Source of the DNA: Corynebacterium sp.
GTDB lineage: Bacteria; Actinomycetota; Actinomycetes; Mycobacteriales; Mycobacteriaceae
NCBI RefSeq assembly: GCF_030152825.1
Contig: NZ_JASLIP010000092.1
Location: forward strand, 1-5,371
Length of the DNA stretch: 5,371 bases
Direction: 5' to 3'
This document shows, piece by piece, positions 5,111 to 5,371 of the stretch. Both the position numbers and the translations under genes were made by a program. Position 1 is the first letter of the stretch. The number at the start of each line of letters is the position of its first letter. The notes under the pieces are model-generated. The model made no database searches, was not told where the DNA came from, and saw only the letters and a list, made by a program, of their open reading frames with translations.

Positions 5111-5371
5111 TTACCCCTCGAGGATCTGCTGGCCCCAGTAGGAGCCCGGTTCGGTGCCAGGCAGCACCCAGTAGACCCCAGAGCCGGTGTGGGTGATCCA
5201 CTGATTAAGTCGGTCGTTCTCCGCGAGACGGTGCTGCAGCGGAGTGAAGGAGGTGTCCGGGTCCTCTTGGAAACAGATGAAGATCAGGCCGGAATCGCCG
5301 TGCTCATTGACCTCGCCATCCCAGTTGAACGGGCGCCGCAGCATGTGCTTGCCCTCCCCTGCCGTAATGCC
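5111..5371 (-). CDS. DyP-type heme peroxidase (EfeB/Tat-exported class), C-terminal fragment
   Basis: The last 86 codons of a gene that enters from the right edge and ends at TAA 5113-5111. The fragment reads GITAGEGKHMLRRPFNWDG, then SGLIFICFQEDP, then FTPLQHRLAENDRLNQWITH, then TGSGVYWVLPG and the end SYWGQQILEG. This matches the C-terminus of DyP peroxidases of the EfeB/YcdB type, where an LRR-x-(Y/F)NW/Y segment, G-L-(I/L)-F-(I/V)-C-(F/Y)-Q and a G-G/S-x-Y/V-x-x-x-PG tail are typical. The GxxDG motif, proximal His and distal Arg that would prove heme binding lie outside. EfeB-class members are usually Tat-exported and act with EfeO/EfeU in iron uptake or with a copper/heme system; the N-terminus is not seen, so export is inferred. 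Same strand as thrS, with a 69-base gap and no clear terminator between them. Confidence 0.88.
   Translation of the reverse strand, partial: GITAGEGKHMLRRPFNWDGEVNEHGDSGLIFICFQEDPDTSFTPLQHRLAENDRLNQWITHTGSGVYWVLPGTEPGSYWGQQILEG

Noticed and set aside
5108..5113. TAAACT as a -10 box for thrS
   Set aside because: It fits the loose TANNNT pattern, but no -35-like hexamer stands 16-18 bases upstream and it overlaps the peroxidase stop codon; too weak to list.

Overview
This is a GC-rich actinobacterial stretch in which all six genes lie on the minus strand, so transcription runs from right to left. The closest fit is the genus Corynebacterium or a close mycolic-acid relative. The reasons are a phosphatidylinositol-phosphate (PIP) synthase, an acyltransferase and a mannosyltransferase of the phosphatidylinositol mannoside (PIM) pathway, directly downstream of threonyl-tRNA synthetase and a HIT protein. 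This order is known from mycobacteria and corynebacteria. From memory, a DyP peroxidase next to thrS is a corynebacterial arrangement. The species cannot be told from the window.

Layout in transcription order: the last 86 codons of a DyP-type (EfeB-like) heme peroxidase (5371-5111); a 69-base gap holding a hairpin and a strong ribosome binding site; thrS (5041-2981, TTG start); a 43-base gap; a HIT-family gene resembling mycobacterial Ap4A phosphorylase Rv2613c (2937-2239); a 64-base gap with a weak promoter candidate; pgsA, PIP synthase (2174-1530); patA, PIM acyltransferase (1526-585), 3 bases after pgsA; and pimA (588 to the left edge), which overlaps the patA stop by 4 bases and is cut after 196 codons. 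No gap exceeds 70 bases. I saw no tRNA, rRNA, mobile element or CRISPR array.

How the genes work together: PgsA joins CDP-diacylglycerol and inositol-1-phosphate to give PIP, which is dephosphorylated to PI. PimA adds the first mannose to PI from GDP-mannose. PatA puts an acyl chain on that mannose. These are the first steps towards PIM, lipomannan and lipoarabinomannan at the cytoplasmic face of the membrane. The tight packing of pgsA-patA-pimA suggests translational coupling. ThrRS charges tRNA-Thr and, like many aminoacyl-tRNA synthetases, could make Ap4A as a side product; the HIT protein may degrade it.

The gene content is a well-known conserved cluster and I did not find an undescribed system. 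The points most worth a second look are non-coding: a hairpin at the pgsA/patA junction with the pgsA stop in its loop and the patA start in its stem, a smaller one over the pimA ribosome binding site, a hairpin in the thrS leader, and a perfect 10-base inverted repeat inside pimA. The long plus-strand reading frames opposite thrS and pgsA/patA are antisense shadows.
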